Below are positions 24,156 to 32,069 of a DNA stretch of 64,000 bases, one piece after another. Each line of letters starts with the position of its first letter. Within the stretch, counting starts at the first letter, position 1. Under the pieces are notes generated by a model, which had not been told where the DNA came from, searched no databases, and worked only from the letters and a program-made list of their open reading frames with translations. The stretch comes from Virgibacillus_O xinjiangensis (GTDB lineage Bacteria > Bacillota > Bacilli > Bacillales > Amphibacillaceae), in assembly GCF_042643145.1 (NCBI RefSeq), contig NZ_JBHRSA010000049.1, positions 62,001 to 126,000 of the forward strand. The letters are read 5' to 3'. Both the position numbers and the translations under genes were made by a program.

Positions 24156-25940
24156 ATGGGAGAAACGAAAGAGAGACTTTTCAAAGGCGGTTCCTTCCTG
24201 GTGGAAGATTTTAACGGAGAAGATATCATTACACCGGAGGATTTTACAGAAGAACATCGGATGATCGCTAAAACAACGGAAGATTTCGTAGATGGAGAAG
24301 TCGTTCCGAAAATTGACAATCTGGAAAACCACGAATTTGAACATTCAGTGAACTTGCTAAAGAAGGCTGGGGAATTGGGACTGTTGGGAGCAGATGTCCC
24401 TGAGGAATATGGGGGACTTGGTCTGGATAAAATCAGTTCTTCTTTAATCACTGAAAAGTTCTCCCGTGCCGGAGGTTTTTCCATAACACATGGCGGGCAT
24501 GTCGGAATCGGCTCTCTTCCTATTGTTTTCTTCGGAAATGAAGAACAAAAGCAGAAATACCTTCCTAAGTTAGCTTCGGGCGAACTCATTGCTGCATATG
24601 CTCTTACTGAATCGAGTTCCGGGTCGGATGCGCTGGGAGCGAAGACCACTGCAAAGCTTAACGATGAGGGTACCCATTATATTTTGTCCGGGGAGAAGCA
24701 ATGGATCACCAACTCTGCTTTTGCCGATGTCTTCATTGTATATGCAAAAATAGATGGGGAGCATTTCTCGGCATTTATTGTGGAGAGGGACTATCCAGGG
24801 GTATCGACAGGCGCAGAAGAGAAGAAAATGGGCATCAAGAGCTCTTCCACACGAACCCTCATCCTTGAGGATGCAGAAGTTCCTGTTGAAAATCTGCTTG
24901 GGGAAAAAGGCCGCGGCCATGTCATTGCTTTCAATATTTTGAATGTAGGGCGCTATAAGTTGGCGATTGGGGGTGTAGGCGGTGCAAAAAATGCGTTGGA
25001 GGTTGCAGTGAAATATGTGAATCAGCGGAAACAGTTCGACACCCCTATATCCAGCTTTTCTCTGACACAGGAGAAATTGGGTACCATTGCATCGGAGATT
25101 TATGCGAATGAGAGTGCCGTGTATCGGACAGTGGGATTGTTTGAGCAACGGATGGGTTCTTTGACAGATGAACAGCTGAAAGATGGAAGGGAAGTTGCCA
25201 GAGCGATTGCCGAGTACCAGATTGAATGCTCGATGGGTAAATATATGGCAACAGAGCTTCTTGACCACGCAGTCGATGAAGCGGTTCAGCTGCATGGCGG
25301 GTATGGCTTTATGCAGGAGTATGAAGTGGAGCGGATGTACCGTGATTCCCGGATCAACCGTATCTTTGAAGGAACGAACGAGATCAACCGTCTCCTAGTA
25401 CCTGGTACGCTGCTGAAAAAGGCCATGAAGGGAGAACTTCCACTGCTTCAAAAAGCCCAAGGGCTCCAGGAAGAACTTGTCATGATGATGCCGGAAGAGT
25501 TTGGAGAGGGCGTATTAGATCAGGAGAAGTATTTGCTGAAGAATGCTAAGAAGATGGTTTTGCTTGCTGCAGGAACTGCTGCCCAGAAGTATATGAAAAA
25601 AATAGAAGGTGAGCAAGAACTTCTAGTGAATATAGCGGATATGACGGCAGAAGTATATAATATGGAAGCTGCCATTCTTCGGACGGAAAAGGCGATCAAT
25701 AAAACAGGAGAGGAAAAGAATAAACAAAAGCTTCTATACACTCAGGTATACGTACAAGAAGCATTCAACCGGATGGAAGCAGATGCAAAAGAAACGTTAA
25801 TTGCAGTAGAGGAAGGCGACACGTTGAGGACTATGCTGTCTTCACTCAGAAAGCTGACGCGTCATACACCGACCAATGTTATTGGCAAGAAGCGGGAGAT
25901 TGCTTCTGAAATTATCAAAGAAGAGAAATATATCGTATAG
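24156..25940 (+). CDS. fadE: Acyl-CoA dehydrogenase FadE
   Basis: The FAD-dependent first enzyme of beta-oxidation. The 594 residues include the acyl-CoA dehydrogenase core: LTESSSGSDALGAKT (flavin and substrate contact), QWITNSAFADVFIVYAK, and QLHGGYGFMQEYEVERMYRDSRI near 375-395 with INRIFEGTNEINR. An extra C-terminal helical part of about 180 residues is typical of the Bacillus FadE group. It ends the fadNAE operon, 35 nt after fadA, and is followed by a strong hairpin. Confidence 0.95.
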   Translation: MGETKERLFKGGSFLVEDFNGEDIITPEDFTEEHRMIAKTTEDFVDGEVVPKIDNLENHEFEHSVNLLKKAGELGLLGADVPEEYGGLGLDKISSSLITEKFSRAGGFSITHGGHVGIGSLPIVFFGNEEQKQKYLPKLASGELIAAYALTESSSGSDALGAKTTAKLNDEGTHYILSGEKQWITNSAFADVFIVYAKIDGEHFSAFIVERDYPGVSTGAEEKKMGIKSSSTRTLILEDAEVPVENLLGEKGRGHVIAFNILNVGRYKLAIGGVGGAKNALEVAVKYVNQRKQFDTPISSFSLTQEKLGTIASEIYANESAVYRTVGLFEQRMGSLTDEQLKDGREVARAIAEYQIECSMGKYMATELLDHAVDEAVQLHGGYGFMQEYEVERMYRDSRINRIFEGTNEINRLLVPGTLLKKAMKGELPLLQKAQGLQEELVMMMPEEFGEGVLDQEKYLLKNAKKMVLLAAGTAAQKYMKKIEGEQELLVNIADMTAEVYNMEAAILRTEKAINKTGEEKNKQKLLYTQVYVQEAFNRMEADAKETLIAVEEGDTLRTMLSSLRKLTRHTPTNVIGKKREIASEIIKEEKYIV

Positions 25941-25973
25941 ACAGGGTCAGACAAGTTTTAAAATATGCTATTT

Positions 25974-26008
25974 GGAAAAGGTTTAGAGAGGCTCTCTAAA
26001 CCTTTTCC
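25974..26008 (+). terminator. Terminator-like hairpin after fadE
   Basis: Perfect 15-bp arms (GGAAAAGGTTTAGAG and complement) around a 5-nt loop. No long T run follows, but T-rich bases are part of the right arm. Confidence 0.7.
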
Positions 26009-26171
26009 ATGCTTTATCGACCGGAAGCGCATGGATTGCAATCCGTGTTTCCCATATCCATGTGATAAAGTTATCGTACCCCCGGGGTTCTTTCCTAGTA
26101 AATGAGCAGAAAATGGAATTACGAAGCATAAACATGATAGAATATTAATGAAAAAGGAAGGGGGAAATATA

Positions 26172-26534
26172 GTGGCAGTAACTTTCTATTGGTATCCGAA
26201 ATGTGGTACTTGCCGAAAAGCAAAGAAATGGATGGAAGAGAATGAAGTGGACTATGAACCAATACATATAGTAGAAGAGCCGCCTTCCAAACAGAGGATT
26301 TTGGAGTTGATGGACAAGAGTGGCCTCCCTGCTAAGAAATTCTTCAATACTAGCGGTAAAAAATACCGCGAACTGAACATAAAGGATAAAATAAAGAATG
26401 CCGGGGACGAGGAAATGGCTGAGATTCTGGCTTCTGACGGCATGCTGATCAAGCGTCCGATTGTAACCGATGACGAGTATGTGACCGTAGGATTCAAAGA
26501 AGATGAATTCTCGGAGACTTGGCTGAACTATTAG
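26172..26534 (+). CDS. Spx/ArsC family thioredoxin-fold protein (YusI-like)
   Basis: A 120-residue member of the arsenate reductase/Spx family with a thioredoxin fold. WYPKCGTCRKAKKWM near residues 6-20 has the CxxC redox motif. DGMLIKRPIVTDD near residue 85 is the family stretch with the conserved Arg and cis-Pro. GTG 26172 follows AAGGAAGGGGG; the frame is open from 26148. The order after fadE and before gcvH is the same as for B. subtilis yusI. Whether it acts as a reductase or as a regulator is unknown. Confidence 0.85.
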   Translation: MAVTFYWYPKCGTCRKAKKWMEENEVDYEPIHIVEEPPSKQRILELMDKSGLPAKKFFNTSGKKYRELNIKDKIKNAGDEEMAEILASDGMLIKRPIVTDDEYVTVGFKEDEFSETWLNY

Positions 26535-26603
26535 ATAAATGGTAGCAAAAAAAAGAGTTAACTTGTATAGTGGTAGTGGATTAAAAATTTGGAGGGATTG
26601 AGA

Positions 26604-26987
26604 ATGAGCTTACCAAAAGATCTGCTGTATTCAAAAGAACATGAATGGATAAAAAAAGAGGGAGACAACGTGCGTGTAGGCATCACCGATTTTGCTCAAG
26701 ATGAATTGGGTGACATCGTATTTGTCGAACTCCCAGAGCCTGGAGATGAACTGGCCGTCGATGAACCATTCGGCAGTGTGGAATCCGTCAAGACAGTATC
26801 TGAATTGTATGCTCCAGTAAGTGGAAAAGTTGTAGAAATCAACGAAGATCTAGAGGATAGTCCTGAATTTGTTAATGAATCTCCTTATGAAAAAGCTTGG
26901 ATGGTCGTAATTGAACCTTCCAACACATCAGAGCTGGATGACCTCCTGTCCCCTGAACAGTACGCAGAAATTACGGAAGAGGACTGA
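26604..26987 (+). CDS. gcvH: Glycine cleavage system H protein
   Basis: A lipoyl carrier that shuttles the aminomethyl group in the glycine cleavage system and, in Bacillus, also hands lipoyl groups from LipM to other complexes. The 127 residues have the lipoylation motif GSVESVKTVSE near residues 60-70, with the acceptor Lys. The C-terminal part has PYEKAWMVVIEP. ATG 26604 follows GGAGGG; the frame opens slightly earlier at 26589. It is a single gene with a hairpin after it. Confidence 0.95.
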   Translation: MSLPKDLLYSKEHEWIKKEGDNVRVGITDFAQDELGDIVFVELPEPGDELAVDEPFGSVESVKTVSELYAPVSGKVVEINEDLEDSPEFVNESPYEKAWMVVIEPSNTSELDDLLSPEQYAEITEED

Positions 26988-27001
26988 ATTACCGAAAATT
27001 G

Positions 27002-27045
27002 GGCTGGCTAACACGCTAATAAGTGTATAGTCAGCCATGTTTTTA
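27002..27045 (+). terminator. Terminator after gcvH
   Basis: GGCTG...CAGCC-based imperfect stem extending through ACAC/GTGT, then TGTTTTTAT. Confidence 0.55.
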
Positions 27046-27099
27046 TCATATATTAAAGTAAATAAGCTTCTTGCTTGATTTCATAAGGAGTGCTATGGG

Positions 27100-27456
27100 A
27101 TGATAACGCATGAGACCGATAAGGTGATTATCGTTGAAGGGTTGACCGATAAGCGGCAGATTCAGAAACTGATTACAGATGATGTGACAATTGTCTGTAC
27201 GCATGGAACATTGGGCGTGGAACGTCTGGATGAATTACTGGAAACATATGATTTGGACCACAAAGAGGTCATCATTTTAGTGGACGAAGACGCATCCGGC
27301 ATGAAGCTGAGGAAGCAGCTGTCCAGGGAACTTCCCCATGCAGAGCATATTTTTGTCAGCAGTGAGTACCGCGAGGTGGCCACAACACCTGAAAATATTC
27401 TAGCCACGGCATTAGTAAGCAAGCATATAGAGGTGAACCCGATCTTTTTAGTATAG
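27100..27456 (+). CDS. Toprim domain protein (YusF-like)
   Basis: A 118-residue stand-alone Toprim domain. The first acidic strand VIIVEGLTDKRQIQ (near 9-22) holds the conserved Glu, and IILVDEDASGMKLR (near 58-71) holds the DxD-type motif. Such single-domain Toprim proteins relate to the RNase M5/OLD type nucleotidyl-transfer/hydrolysis fold and may act on RNA or DNA; the substrate is unknown. It matches YusF in position, directly before a thioredoxin-like gene whose start lies a few bases past its stop. Confidence 0.85.
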   Translation: MITHETDKVIIVEGLTDKRQIQKLITDDVTIVCTHGTLGVERLDELLETYDLDHKEVIILVDEDASGMKLRKQLSRELPHAEHIFVSSEYREVATTPENILATALVSKHIEVNPIFLV

Positions 27457-27466
27457 GGTGAGAGGA

Positions 27467-27781
27467 TTGAAACAATTTACCAATGAAACAGCAGATCAGG
27501 AAAAATTCCTCCTGTATATTTACACCCCTTTTTGCGGGACATGCCAGCTTGCCCGCGGGATGTTGGAAAAAATAGAAAGTGTGCATAAGCAGGATATCTT
27601 CTTTGAAATGAACGCTTCCCTGCATCCCGAATTCATGCAGGAGAAGCAGATTGAGAGTGTGCCATGCCTACTCATAAAAGAAGATGGTGAGTGGAAGGAA
27701 AAAGTTTACACTTTCCACTCCATTCCGAATATATACAGTTATTTAATGAAATACAAGCCAGAGTTATTCCAACACCAATAG
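27467..27781 (+). CDS. Thioredoxin family protein (YusE-like)
   Basis: A 104-residue thioredoxin-fold protein with TPFCGTCQLARGML (CxxC redox pair near 21-24) and the cis-Pro region SVPCLLI near 66. It lies immediately after the Toprim gene, so the two are probably co-transcribed. The frame opens at GTG 27458, but that codon has no ribosome binding site; TTG 27467 has GGGTGAGAGG before it and is preferred with moderate certainty. Its redox partner is unknown. Confidence 0.8.
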   Translation: MKQFTNETADQEKFLLYIYTPFCGTCQLARGMLEKIESVHKQDIFFEMNASLHPEFMQEKQIESVPCLLIKEDGEWKEKVYTFHSIPNIYSYLMKYKPELFQHQ

Positions 27782-27792
27782 GAAATATACCA

Positions 27793-27821
27793 TTGACACA
27801 GTGAGTCAAGTATGATAGGAT
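27793..27821 (+). promoter_or_regulatory. Promoter of the SAM-riboswitch metNIQ operon
   Basis: TTGACA (27793-27798), a 17-nt spacer and TAGGAT (27816-27821), placing the start of transcription about 25-30 nt before the aptamer. Confidence 0.7.
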
Positions 27822-27855
27822 TTTTCTTATCTGTTCTTAATTGAATAATTTTCAA

Positions 27856-28021
27856 CTCTTATCTTGAGCGGTGGAGGGACTGGCCCAGTGAACCCGCGGC
27901 AACCTTCAAATACAGTGATATTTGAAAGGTGCCAATTCCTGCAAAGAATATCTTTGACAGATAAGAGAACGAAAAGGCATAAACTGACGTCTTTCTGTTC
28001 TCTTGCGGAAAGGCTTTTTTT
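27856..28021 (+). ncRNA. SAM-I riboswitch (S box) with terminator
   Basis: The aptamer (27856-27967) has the S-box landmarks: P1 strands CTCTTATCT and AGATAAGAG, the core GTGGAGGGACTGGCCC, the GCGGCAACC segment, GGTGCCAATTCCTGCA, and AAGAATATCTTTGACAG. An expression platform follows that can fold as an anti-terminator or as a terminator ending in the T run 28015-28021. Bound S-adenosylmethionine would stop transcription before metN. Together with the promoter it explains the 303-nt gap. Confidence 0.95.
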
Positions 28022-28084
28022 ATGTTTTTTAAACAAGCATCGATAGTACATACTATCCATAGCATCACAGAAGGGAGGATTATC

Positions 28085-29116
28085 GTGATTTCCATAGAGA
28101 ACCTAAGTAAATATTTCAAAACAGATAAACAGGAAATAACTGCAGTCGATGACATGACGCTGGACATCAAAGAAGGGAATATCTTCGGAGTGATCGGCTA
28201 TAGCGGGGCTGGGAAGAGTACCTTTGTCAGACTGTTGAACCGATTGGAGGAACCGTCCTCCGGAAAAATCGTGATTGACGATAGGGAAATTACGTCCCTA
28301 AACAACAAGCAATTGCGGGTGGCACGACAGGATATCGGGATGATCTTTCAGCATTTTAATCTACTTTGGTCCAGAACAGTGAAAGATAATATTGCATTTC
28401 CACTGGAAATTGCAGGGGTTCCCAAAAAAGATCGTGACTCACGTGTAGATGAGCTAATCAGGTTGGTAGGTCTTTCAGGAAGGGAAAATGCGTATCCAGC
28501 CCAATTGAGTGGTGGACAAAAACAGAGGGTAGGGATCGCCAGGGCGCTGGCCAATCGCCCCAAAGTGCTGCTCTGCGACGAAGCAACCTCGGCTCTTGAC
28601 CCGGAGACGACCAATTCCATCCTTGATTTGCTGGTGGATATCAATCAACAGTTGGGATTGACCATCATTCTTATCACCCACGAGATGCATGTAATACGCA
28701 AAATCTGCAAACAGGTGGCAGTAATGGAAAAGGGAAGGGTCGTAGAACAGGGAGACGTCTTGGAGCTGTTTTCACGTCCGAAACAGCCGGTAACCAAAAA
28801 GTTTGTAGAGCAAGTTATGGGTAACCAACAGGACGAAGATAGTGTGGGTCAGCTTGTGCAGAGCTCTGCAGGAGGCAACATCATCCGCTTCCACTTTTTG
28901 GGAGAAACGACCAATCAGGCCTTGATCAGCAAGTTGTCCAAGGAGTTCGACGTGGATATCAATATATTGCAGGGGAAAATCACACAGACACAAGGTGGCG
29001 CATACGGGACGCTGTATGTTCAGATAAACGGGGATCATCAAGAAGTTCAAAAAGCCGTCGCTTTTGTTCATGAGCAGACCTCGGTGGAAGTGGAGGTTAT
29101 ACGTGAAGATGGCTGA
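28085..29116 (+). CDS. metN: Methionine ABC transporter ATP-binding protein
   Basis: The ATPase of a methionine uptake system. The 343 residues contain Walker A GYSGAGKST near 38-46, the signature LSGGQKQR, Walker B VLLCDEATSALDP and the switch His in ILITHEMHV. A C-terminal NIL/ACT-like domain (about 265-343) binds methionine for trans-inhibition in homologues. The frame is open from 28022, inside the riboswitch T run, but GTG 28085 has GGGAGG at suitable spacing and begins VISIENLSKYF. metI starts inside its last codons. Confidence 0.94.
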   Translation: MISIENLSKYFKTDKQEITAVDDMTLDIKEGNIFGVIGYSGAGKSTFVRLLNRLEEPSSGKIVIDDREITSLNNKQLRVARQDIGMIFQHFNLLWSRTVKDNIAFPLEIAGVPKKDRDSRVDELIRLVGLSGRENAYPAQLSGGQKQRVGIARALANRPKVLLCDEATSALDPETTNSILDLLVDINQQLGLTIILITHEMHVIRKICKQVAVMEKGRVVEQGDVLELFSRPKQPVTKKFVEQVMGNQQDEDSVGQLVQSSAGGNIIRFHFLGETTNQALISKLSKEFDVDINILQGKITQTQGGAYGTLYVQINGDHQEVQKAVAFVHEQTSVEVEVIREDG

Positions 29117-29774
29117 CTTATTTCCAAATATACAAATGGAAGATTTCTGGATAGCAACTTATGAAACATTCTATATGACAATTCTAGCTTTGGTTGGTAC
29201 ATGTATATTCGGTATCCTACTGGGATTGATGTTGTATCTTACAAGCAAGGATGGAATATGGCAGAATAAATATATTAATTTTATTGTGGCCTCACTGGTG
29301 AATATTTTCCGTGCTATTCCATTCATTATACTTATTCTACTGTTGTTCCCTTTTACGGATTTTCTGGTTGGAACGATACGGGGACCTAATGCTGCCTTGC
29401 CAGCATTGATTATAGGCTCTGCTCCGTTTTATGGACGACTGGTGGAAATAGCTTTAAGAGAAGTGGAAAAGGGTGTTGTCGAGGCTGCAAAGGCGATGGG
29501 AGCGAAGACGAGTACGATCATTTTCAAAGTGCTGCTTCCTGAGTCCATGCCAGCCCTTGTCTCAGGCCTTACGGTAACAGCTATTGCTTTAATAGGTTAT
29601 ACAGCAATGGCTGGAGTAATCGGTGCCGGCGGTCTCGGAAATTATGCCTATTATTTTGGTTTCCAACGCAGGGACTTTGACGTGGTATTCCTTTGTACGG
29701 TTGTCATCGTACTTATAGTTTTCCTCTTCCAATTCGTAGGAGATTACATTACAAGGAAGCTGGATAAGCGATGA
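29103..29774 (+). CDS. metI: Methionine ABC transporter permease (MetI/MetP)
   Basis: The membrane subunit of the methionine importer; the B. subtilis name is metP. The 223 residues form about five helices with ALREVEKGVVEAAKAMGAKTS, the EAA loop that docks the ATPase, near 115-135. The ORF is open from 29064, but GTG 29103 has GGAGG six bases upstream and overlaps the end of metN by 14 nt. ATG 29109 is the alternative. It belongs to metN-metI-metQ under the SAM riboswitch. Confidence 0.94.
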   Translation: MKMADLFPNIQMEDFWIATYETFYMTILALVGTCIFGILLGLMLYLTSKDGIWQNKYINFIVASLVNIFRAIPFIILILLLFPFTDFLVGTIRGPNAALPALIIGSAPFYGRLVEIALREVEKGVVEAAKAMGAKTSTIIFKVLLPESMPALVSGLTVTAIALIGYTAMAGVIGAGGLGNYAYYFGFQRRDFDVVFLCTVVIVLIVFLFQFVGDYITRKLDKR

Positions 29775-29838
29775 ATATTGGTGTACACTGGGTACACTGT
29801 TCACATTCATAAATTTTTCAAAAAAAGGGGAGAAAAGA

Positions 29839-30687
29839 ATGAAAAAGATTGCTTTGCTCTTATCTGTTTTATTCATCCTGCTGTTAGCAGCCTGTGGTGG
29901 AGGAGAAACAGAAGACAACAATACATCTGATAGCGGGGAGAACCAAACAACGGAAATAACGGTTGGTGCTTCAAGTACGCCACATGCGGAGATTCTGGAA
30001 CAGGCTAAGCCGCTGTTGGAAGAAGATGGCATTATCTTGAATATTGAGGAATACCAGGACTATGTGCTGCCGAATGATGATTTGGCGAATGGAGAGTTGG
30101 ATGCAAACTATTTCCAGCATACTCCATTCCTGCAACAAACCATTTCAGATACTGGATATGACTTGGAATCCATCGGTGGAGTACATGTGGAGCCTATGGG
30201 AGTCTACTCCCAAGGAATAGAAAGTGTGGATGCTATCGAGGAAGGAACGGAAGTCATCATGAGCAACTCCATACCTGACCATGGACGGATCCTTTCCTTG
30301 TTTGAATCTGCCGGGCTTATTACACTGAAAGAAGATGTGGAAAAATCCGAGGCAACTTTAGAGGATATTGAAGAGAATCCTAAGAACCTGGAATTTTCAC
30401 CAGATTATGCGGCTGAGTTCCTGCCTGAGTTGTATCATAATGAGGAAAATGCGCTGGTTGCCATTAATACCAACTATGCGATCGGAGCTGACTTGAATCC
30501 CCTGGAAGATGCCCTGTTCATTGAAGGGGAAGACTCAGAGTATGTCAATGTTGTTGCCGTCAAATCTGAAGATGCGGATAAGGAAGAATTGAATCGGCTT
30601 GTTGAGGTCTTGCAATCAGAAGAGATTCAAGACTTCATCCTGGAAGAATATGAAGGTGCCATCGTTCCCGTAGGTGGAGATAATTAA
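29839..30687 (+). CDS. metQ: Methionine-binding lipoprotein MetQ
   Basis: The extracellular substrate-binding lipoprotein of the methionine importer. The signal peptide (about 1-19) ends in the lipobox LLAAC, so the mature protein is anchored by Cys20. The rest shows the NlpA/MetQ fold, with EITVGASSTPHAEILEQAKPLL, DYVLPNDDLANGELDANYFQH and NTNYAIGADLNP. The mature start is rich in acidic residues. ATG 29839 follows AAGGGGAGA, about 65 nt after metI. Confidence 0.94.
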   Translation: MKKIALLLSVLFILLLAACGGGETEDNNTSDSGENQTTEITVGASSTPHAEILEQAKPLLEEDGIILNIEEYQDYVLPNDDLANGELDANYFQHTPFLQQTISDTGYDLESIGGVHVEPMGVYSQGIESVDAIEEGTEVIMSNSIPDHGRILSLFESAGLITLKEDVEKSEATLEDIEENPKNLEFSPDYAAEFLPELYHNEENALVAINTNYAIGADLNPLEDALFIEGEDSEYVNVVAVKSEDADKEELNRLVEVLQSEEIQDFILEEYEGAIVPVGGDN

Positions 30688-30803
30688 TTTTTCTGCAAAT
30701 TCAAAGGATTTATTAGCATTTTCCAGTAATTTGTTCAATGTGGCTGGATTCTAAATTGTGAGCAATGTGTGCAGGGTATATCAATCTTCAGAAGTTCATA
30801 GGG

Positions 30804-30829
30804 GTTTATAGCGGCTTTGTAGGGGGAAT
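30804..30829 (+). promoter_or_regulatory. Sigma-B-like promoter before a small basic ORF
   Basis: GTTTAT (30804-30809), a 14-nt spacer and GGGAAT (30824-30829), an excellent fit to the general-stress consensus GTTTAA-N12-15-GGGTAT. A short transcript would run from about 30837 to the terminator at 31105. A dyad TTAACAT-N5-ATGTTAA follows at 30840-30858. Confidence 0.55.
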
Positions 30830-30917
30830 AGTCCTTGTGTTAACATAATAAATGTTAAATAAACCGAAAGGATGATTCCCTATTGACAGCGGAATAAGTT
30901 TGAACTACACCTCAGAA

Positions 30918-31064
30918 ATGGAAAAAGGTATGGAGCAATCTAACCGAGTTTGCTTTGCAGAGTATGAGAGGAAGTTGGACAAACGGCTGGAAGTGGAAAG
31001 AAGAAGAGAGAAAGAGTACGCGAGATCCAAGCGATTGACTGCTGAATTTGCTAATAACCTATAG
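30918..31064 (+). CDS. Small basic, charged peptide of unknown function (48 residues)
   Basis: A short ORF lying between a sigma-B-like promoter and a strong terminator. From ATG 30918 it encodes 48 residues, mostly one charged helix (CFAEYERKLDKRLEVERR, then KEYARSKRLTAEFANNL), with many Arg, Lys and Glu. There is no good ribosome binding site for this ATG. The frame is open back to 30876, and AAAGGATGA stands six bases before an in-frame ATT at 30882, so translation may start there on a rare AUU codon; TTG 30900 is a further option. I do not recognise the family. The gene is supported by context more than by similarity. Confidence 0.45.
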   Translation: MEKGMEQSNRVCFAEYERKLDKRLEVERRREKEYARSKRLTAEFANNL

Positions 31065-31072
31065 ATTTGCGA

Positions 31073-31105
31073 AAAGCCGGTACCCCGCACGGGGGCCGGC
31101 TTTTT
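31073..31105 (+). terminator. Terminator of the small stress-type transcript
   Basis: AAGCCGG-TA-CCCC...GGGG-CCGGCTT followed by a T run, nine bases past the ORF stop. Confidence 0.85.
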
Positions 31106-31167
31106 AACAGGGCTGGAAAACTGGCACACCATGAAACAAAGGTGTGGAACAATCTTATCTTAAAAAG

Positions 31168-31196
31168 TTGATAATACATTCGAAATGCTTTAAGAT
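31168..31196 (+). promoter_or_regulatory. Promoter of the suf operon
   Basis: TTGATA (31168-31173), a 17-nt spacer and TAAGAT (31191-31196), about 65 nt before the sufC start. Confidence 0.55.
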
Positions 31197-31265
31197 TGGA
31201 ATGAGAATAGATTGAGAATGGATAGTATATTCATTTGAAATAACATTAGTTTTGGAGGTATCAAT

Positions 31266-32051
31266 ATGGCTGGATCAGTATTGGAAATCAAGAATCTTCA
31301 TGTTTCTATTGAGGATAAAGAGATATTAAAAGGGGTAGACCTTACGATAAAAGGTGGGGAATTCCACGCCGTGATGGGGCCGAATGGTACAGGAAAATCA
31401 ACATTGGCTTCAGCAATCATGGGACATCCTAAATATGAAATTACGGAAGGATCCGTAACTCTAGACGGTGAAGATGTTTTGGAAATGGAAGTGGATGAAC
31501 GTGCCCGTGCAGGACTTTTCCTGGGCATGCAATACCCAAGTGAAATCAGCGGAGTAACCACATCTGATTTTCTCCGTTCTTCCATAAACGCACGCCGTGA
31601 AGAAGGCGATGAAATTCCATTGATGAAATTCATCAAAGAAATGGATGGCGCGCTAGATTATTTGGAAATTGACAAAAATATGGCACAACGTTACCTCAAT
31701 GAAGGTTTCTCAGGCGGGGAGAAAAAACGTAATGAAATCCTGCAATTGATGTTGCTGAAACCTGAGATCGCAATCCTTGATGAAATTGATTCCGGACTTG
31801 ATATCGATGCACTGAAAGTAGTTTCCAAAGGGATCAATAAAATGCGTGATGAAAACTTTGGTACCTTGATTATTACCCACTATCAGCGCCTGCTAAACTA
31901 TATCACACCGGATTATGTGCATATCATGATGCAAGGCCGTGTCGTTAAATCTGGTGGACCAGAACTTGCCAAACGCTTGGAAGATGAAGGCTATGACTGG
32001 GTGAAAGATGAACTGGGCATTGAAGACGAAACAGTTGAGCAGAACGCGTAA
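31266..32051 (+). CDS. sufC: Fe-S cluster assembly ATPase SufC
   Basis: The soluble ABC-type ATPase of the SufBCD scaffold that builds Fe-S clusters. The 261 residues have Walker A GPNGTGKST, the SufC-type signature FSGGEKKRNEI, Walker B IAILDEIDSGLDIDAL and the switch His in IITHYQRLL. ATG 31266 follows TTTGGAGGT. It is first in sufC-sufD-sufS-sufU-sufB, the usual Firmicute order and the main Fe-S route in these bacteria. Confidence 0.97.
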   Translation: MAGSVLEIKNLHVSIEDKEILKGVDLTIKGGEFHAVMGPNGTGKSTLASAIMGHPKYEITEGSVTLDGEDVLEMEVDERARAGLFLGMQYPSEISGVTTSDFLRSSINARREEGDEIPLMKFIKEMDGALDYLEIDKNMAQRYLNEGFSGGEKKRNEILQLMLLKPEIAILDEIDSGLDIDALKVVSKGINKMRDENFGTLIITHYQRLLNYITPDYVHIMMQGRVVKSGGPELAKRLEDEGYDWVKDELGIEDETVEQNA

Positions 32052-32069
32052 TTGTTAGGAGGGGTAACT

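Noticed and set aside
24570..25295. 241-codon minus-strand frame inside fadE
   Set aside because: Shadow of fadE; Cys/His-rich composition typical of antisense frames and no start signals.
27859..28170. 103-codon minus-strand frame across the SAM riboswitch
   Set aside because: The DNA is fully explained as a riboswitch leader and the metN start.
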